NCBI GenBank assembly: GCA_902797145.1
Contig: CADBRR010000062.1
Coordinates: 1 to 40,365, forward strand
Direction of reading: 5' to 3'
Source: an uncultured Eubacteriales bacterium
GTDB taxonomy: Bacteria; Bacillota; Clostridia; Christensenellales; CAG-138
Length of the DNA stretch: 40,365 bases
The position numbers and the translations under genes are program-made. Below the pieces are notes generated by a model. The model saw only the letters and a list, made by a program, of their open reading frames with translations, did no database searches and had not been told where the DNA came from. Below are positions 36,889-40,365 of this stretch, in pieces. Position 1 is the first letter of the stretch; each line of letters opens with the position of its first letter.

Positions 36889-37491
36889 ATGAGTAAGACT
36901 GCAATGTTTAAAAAATCAATTGCTGCTGGTGTTCTTATTGGAATAGGTGCAGTAATAAAGCTTTTGAGCGCTAATGGGATTGTAGGTTCGGTGCTGTTTT
37001 CCATCGGATTGTTTTTTATATGCACGCTTGATATGTATTTGTTCACAGGGAAAATTGGGTATATAAATAAAGAAAATTGGAAAGATTATCCTATAATATG
37101 GATTGGAAATCTTTTAGGAGCAATAATATCTATGGCACTTGTTCGTATTGCTGTCCCGGAACTGCATAATATAGTTCAAACTATTATGATGGCAAAGATT
37201 GAAAACAATATTCTGTCTACTATGATTTTATCGCTATTTTGCGGTATAATAATGTATCTCTGCGTTGATAACTATAAAAAGTCTGAATCAGGCATTTCAA
37301 AAGTTTTCGGAATAGTGATTGGCGTAACTGTATTTTTACTTGCAGGGTTCGAACATAGTATTGCAGATATGGCATATGCATCGCTGTTTGTATCAAACTT
37401 TATTGATGTAATAAACTCTATAATCTTTTTGCTTATTGTTTCTGCATTTAATGCGATTGGTTCAAATGCTATAAGATTTTTGTTAAAATAA
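36889..37491 (+). CDS. Short formate/nitrite transporter (FNT) family protein
   Basis: A 200-residue membrane protein with six predicted helices (about 10-27, 33-57, 66-87, 108-125, 138-158, 170-198). The FNT signature is visible as GVLIGIGA at the start, LFTGK in helix 2 and FEHSIADM (154-161), where His156 is the conserved central histidine. Usual FNT channels have 250-290 residues, so loops and termini are shortened. The family moves small monovalent anions such as formate, nitrite or hydrosulfide; the substrate here is unknown. RBS TAGGAG. It stands alone between terminators. Confidence 0.78.
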   Translation: MSKTAMFKKSIAAGVLIGIGAVIKLLSANGIVGSVLFSIGLFFICTLDMYLFTGKIGYINKENWKDYPIIWIGNLLGAIISMALVRIAVPELHNIVQTIMMAKIENNILSTMILSLFCGIIMYLCVDNYKKSESGISKVFGIVIGVTVFLLAGFEHSIADMAYASLFVSNFIDVINSIIFLLIVSAFNAIGSNAIRFLLK

Positions 37492-37505
37492 ATATTAGTG
37501 ATTTT

Positions 37506-37537
37506 AAAACCTCGATAAAAAACTCTATCGAGGTTTT
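37506..37537 (+). terminator. Intrinsic terminator of the FNT gene
   Basis: AAAACCTCGATA (37506-37517) pairs perfectly with TATCGAGGTTTT (37526-37537). The T-ended stem works for the + strand, and its A-rich left arm may also act on the minus strand. Confidence 0.8.
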
Positions 37538-37552
37538 CGTTATTATAATTAT

Positions 37553-37583
37553 AAAAAAACTATGCGAGCGTATGCTCGCATAG
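37553..37583 (-). terminator. Intrinsic terminator of guaB
   Basis: CTATGCGAGC (37560-37569) and GCTCGCATAG (37574-37583) form a 10-bp stem with a GTAT loop. Read on the minus strand, it is followed by seven T residues (A run 37553-37559). Confidence 0.88.
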
Positions 37584-37611
37584 CCATTTATGAAAATATT
37601 TGAAAACAAAA

Positions 37612-39078
<1,467 letters not shown>

Positions 39079-39111
39079 TCACCTTTCTTTTAAAATTGTA
39101 TATTTTCATTT

Positions 39112-39140
39112 AGTTTACATATTTAAGTTGATAATGTCAA
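39112..39140 (-). promoter_or_regulatory. guaB promoter
   Basis: On the minus strand: TTGACA (complement of 39135-39140), 17-base spacer, TAAACT (complement of 39112-39117). Confidence 0.78.
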
Positions 39141-39141
39141 C
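39127..39141. promoter_or_regulatory. Dyad overlapping the guaB -35 box (possible operator)
   Basis: GTTGA (39127-39131) and TCAAC (39137-39141) are inverted arms around five bases and cover the -35 hexamer. A repressor bound here would block guaB. No known operator family was recognised, and five-base arms can occur by chance. Confidence 0.35.
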
Positions 39142-39199
39142 AGTTTTTTTGTAATTTTTTTGCTTATTTCGTAAAATTTTTTAAAATTAAAAAAAATGA

Positions 39200-39228
39200 T
39201 TGACTTAAAGCAACATACAATATATTAT
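39200..39228 (+). promoter_or_regulatory. purA promoter
   Basis: TTGACT (39200-39205), 17-base spacer, TATTAT (39223-39228). The start is expected near 39235, giving a leader of about 115 bases. Confidence 0.7.
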
Positions 39229-39230
39229 TA

Positions 39231-39343
39231 AAAGGGATTGTTTTGTGTATTTAATCCTTCTGTGCTTGTGCTATGGCACAAAAGCACTTATCCTACACGA
39301 AAGGAATGTCCGCATAAAGAAGAATAATTTGCGGATGCGGTAA
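39231..39343 (+). promoter_or_regulatory. Structured purA mRNA leader
   Basis: The leader holds a two-part hairpin: GTGCT/AGCAC outside (39262-39266 with 39283-39287) and TGTGC/GCACA inside (39267-39271 with 39276-39280), with loop TATG. AATCCTT (39253-39259) can pair either with AAGGGATT (39232-39239, one bulge) or, less well, with AAGGAAT (39301-39307). GTGTA/TACAC (39245-39249/39294-39298) encloses the hairpin. CCGCAT (39310-39315) can pair with ATGCGG (39335-39340) just before the start. No Shine-Dalgarno is visible. It does not match the purine, PRPP or ZTP riboswitch patterns as remembered. Confidence 0.4.
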
Positions 39344-39349
39344 ATGTTT

Positions 39350-40365
39350 ATGTCTACTTGTGCAATAGTTGGTATTAACTGGGGCGATGAAGGTAAGGGA
39401 AGAATGGTTGATCTTCTTGCCGAAAAATTTGATATTATAGTAAGATATCAAGGTGGTAATAATGCAGGTCATACTGTAATAAATGAATATGGTAAATTTG
39501 CCCTTAATCTTATGCCGTCAGGAATATTCCGTAGAGATGCTGTAAATATACTTGGTAATGGTACTGTAATTGACCTTGAACATATCTGCGGTGAAATGGA
39601 TAAGCTTCGCAAAGCTGGAATAGAGATAACTCCCGATAATCTTAAAATAAGTAATCGTGCTATAATTGTTTTTCCTTATCACAAAGAACTCGATTGTCTT
39701 GAAGAAGCAAGATTGAAGGATGCAAAGTATGGTTCAACAAAGCGTGGTATAGCACCTGTTTATAGTGATAAATATCAGAAAAAAGGTATAATGATGGGCG
39801 ATTTGCTCATGAAAGATGTACTTGAAAAACATCTTAAGGGAATACTTGAATGGAAAAACCTTACAATTAAAAATGTTTATGGAGCAGAACCGTTCAAATA
39901 TGAAGATATGCTTGCATGGGCTGAAAAATATGGAAATATTCTTAAACCCTATATTTGCGATACGAGCAAATATCTTTATGATGCAGTTGCACAGGGAAAA
40001 TCAATTATGTTTGAGGCTCAACTTGGCGCACTTAAAGATATCGAATTTGGTATTTATCCTTTTACATCATCATCATCTCCGCTTGCAGCATATGCTCCTA
40101 TTGGCGCAGGCATTCCCGGTGTAAAAGTTGATGATGTAATAGGTATTGTTAAGGCATATTCAACAGCAGTAGGTGAAGGTCCGTTTGTTAGTGAATGGTT
40201 CGGAGAAGAAGCAGAAAAGCTCAGAGAGGCTGGTGGAGAGTATGGCGCAGCTACAGGCAGACCAAGAAGAGTTGGTCCAATCGATCTTGTTGCAACAAGA
40301 TATGGAGTAAAAATTCAGGGTGCAACAGAAATTGCAATTACAAAACTCGATGTACTTTCGTATAT
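39350..40365 (+). CDS. purA: Adenylosuccinate synthetase, 3' truncated
   Basis: The enzyme joins IMP and aspartate with GTP to adenylosuccinate, the first step to AMP. The first 338 codons are present. Seen are the GTP/IMP loop WGDEGKGR (11-18), GGNNAGHTV, GNGTVIDLEH and KYGSTKRGIAPVYSDK; the frame is open at the window end. The ATG at 39350 gives the usual N terminus (MSTCAIVGINWGDEG); another ATG two codons earlier is possible and an in-frame stop stands at 39341. No clear ribosome binding site is present. Confidence 0.96.
   Translation, partial: MSTCAIVGINWGDEGKGRMVDLLAEKFDIIVRYQGGNNAGHTVINEYGKFALNLMPSGIFRRDAVNILGNGTVIDLEHICGEMDKLRKAGIEITPDNLKISNRAIIVFPYHKELDCLEEARLKDAKYGSTKRGIAPVYSDKYQKKGIMMGDLLMKDVLEKHLKGILEWKNLTIKNVYGAEPFKYEDMLAWAEKYGNILKPYICDTSKYLYDAVAQGKSIMFEAQLGALKDIEFGIYPFTSSSSPLAAYAPIGAGIPGVKVDDVIGIVKAYSTAVGEGPFVSEWFGEEAEKLREAGGEYGAATGRPRRVGPIDLVATRYGVKIQGATEIAITKLDVLSY

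Overview
The window is about 40 kb of AT-rich chromosome from an anaerobic, endospore-forming Clostridia-type Bacillota. The evidence is the sporulation content (a GerM-like lipoprotein, WhiA, YqfC, YqfD and the 3' part of a sigma-G gene), a rubrerythrin, a 874-residue pyruvate phosphate dikinase and Bacillota-typical neighbourhoods such as murB-rapZ-whiA-dnaE and phoH-pgpH-ybeY-era-recO. Nearly all genes lie on the + strand. The exceptions are guaB and a 45-codon yqzL-like gene. No tRNA, rRNA, CRISPR array or classical insertion sequence was seen, and no gene-free stretch exceeds 300 bases.

Layout. 1-4609: a type II topoisomerase subunit pair (the B subunit lacks its start; the A subunit has no standard GyrA box) and an SSB-like protein with two OB folds. 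4697-8585: rqcH, then gerM-rdgB-ysnB, which resembles the Bacillus gerM-rph-rdgB-ysnB order without rph. 8586-8858: a near-consensus promoter followed by a strong hairpin (candidate small RNA), then a second promoter. 8859-13850: two tandem paralogous OmpR-type regulator/sensor-kinase pairs, followed by an overlapping radical SAM gene. 14825-15955: an orphan protein resembling sugar-binding lipoproteins. 16000-24837: murB, rapZ, whiA, dnaE, an rlmCD-type RNA methyltransferase, comFC and rubrerythrin, tightly packed.

24838-26918 is the most unusual part. A 41-codon TTG-start ORF overlaps a serine recombinase gene. The recombinase stop codon lies inside a perfect 9-bp inverted repeat with a GCCG centre. 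The sigma-G reading frame begins exactly at that centre and continues intact through regions 3 and 4 to its normal end, but the first ~96 codons (region 2) are absent and there is no ribosome binding site. This looks like one half of a gene split by site-specific recombination, comparable to the sigK/skin system but affecting sigG. The missing half is not in the window.

27009-34034: yqfC (with a sigma-E-like -10 upstream), yqfD, phoH, pgpH, ybeY, era and recO, with the yqzL-like gene on the opposite strand between era and recO. 34125-37491: ppdK from a strong promoter, then a short FNT-family transporter. 37612-40365: guaB and purA, the two branches leaving IMP, are divergently transcribed. 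guaB has a dyad over its -35 box and purA has a structured leader; purA runs off the window.

The housekeeping calls are firm. The sigG-splitting model, the small RNA and the purA leader are inferences from sequence reading alone.
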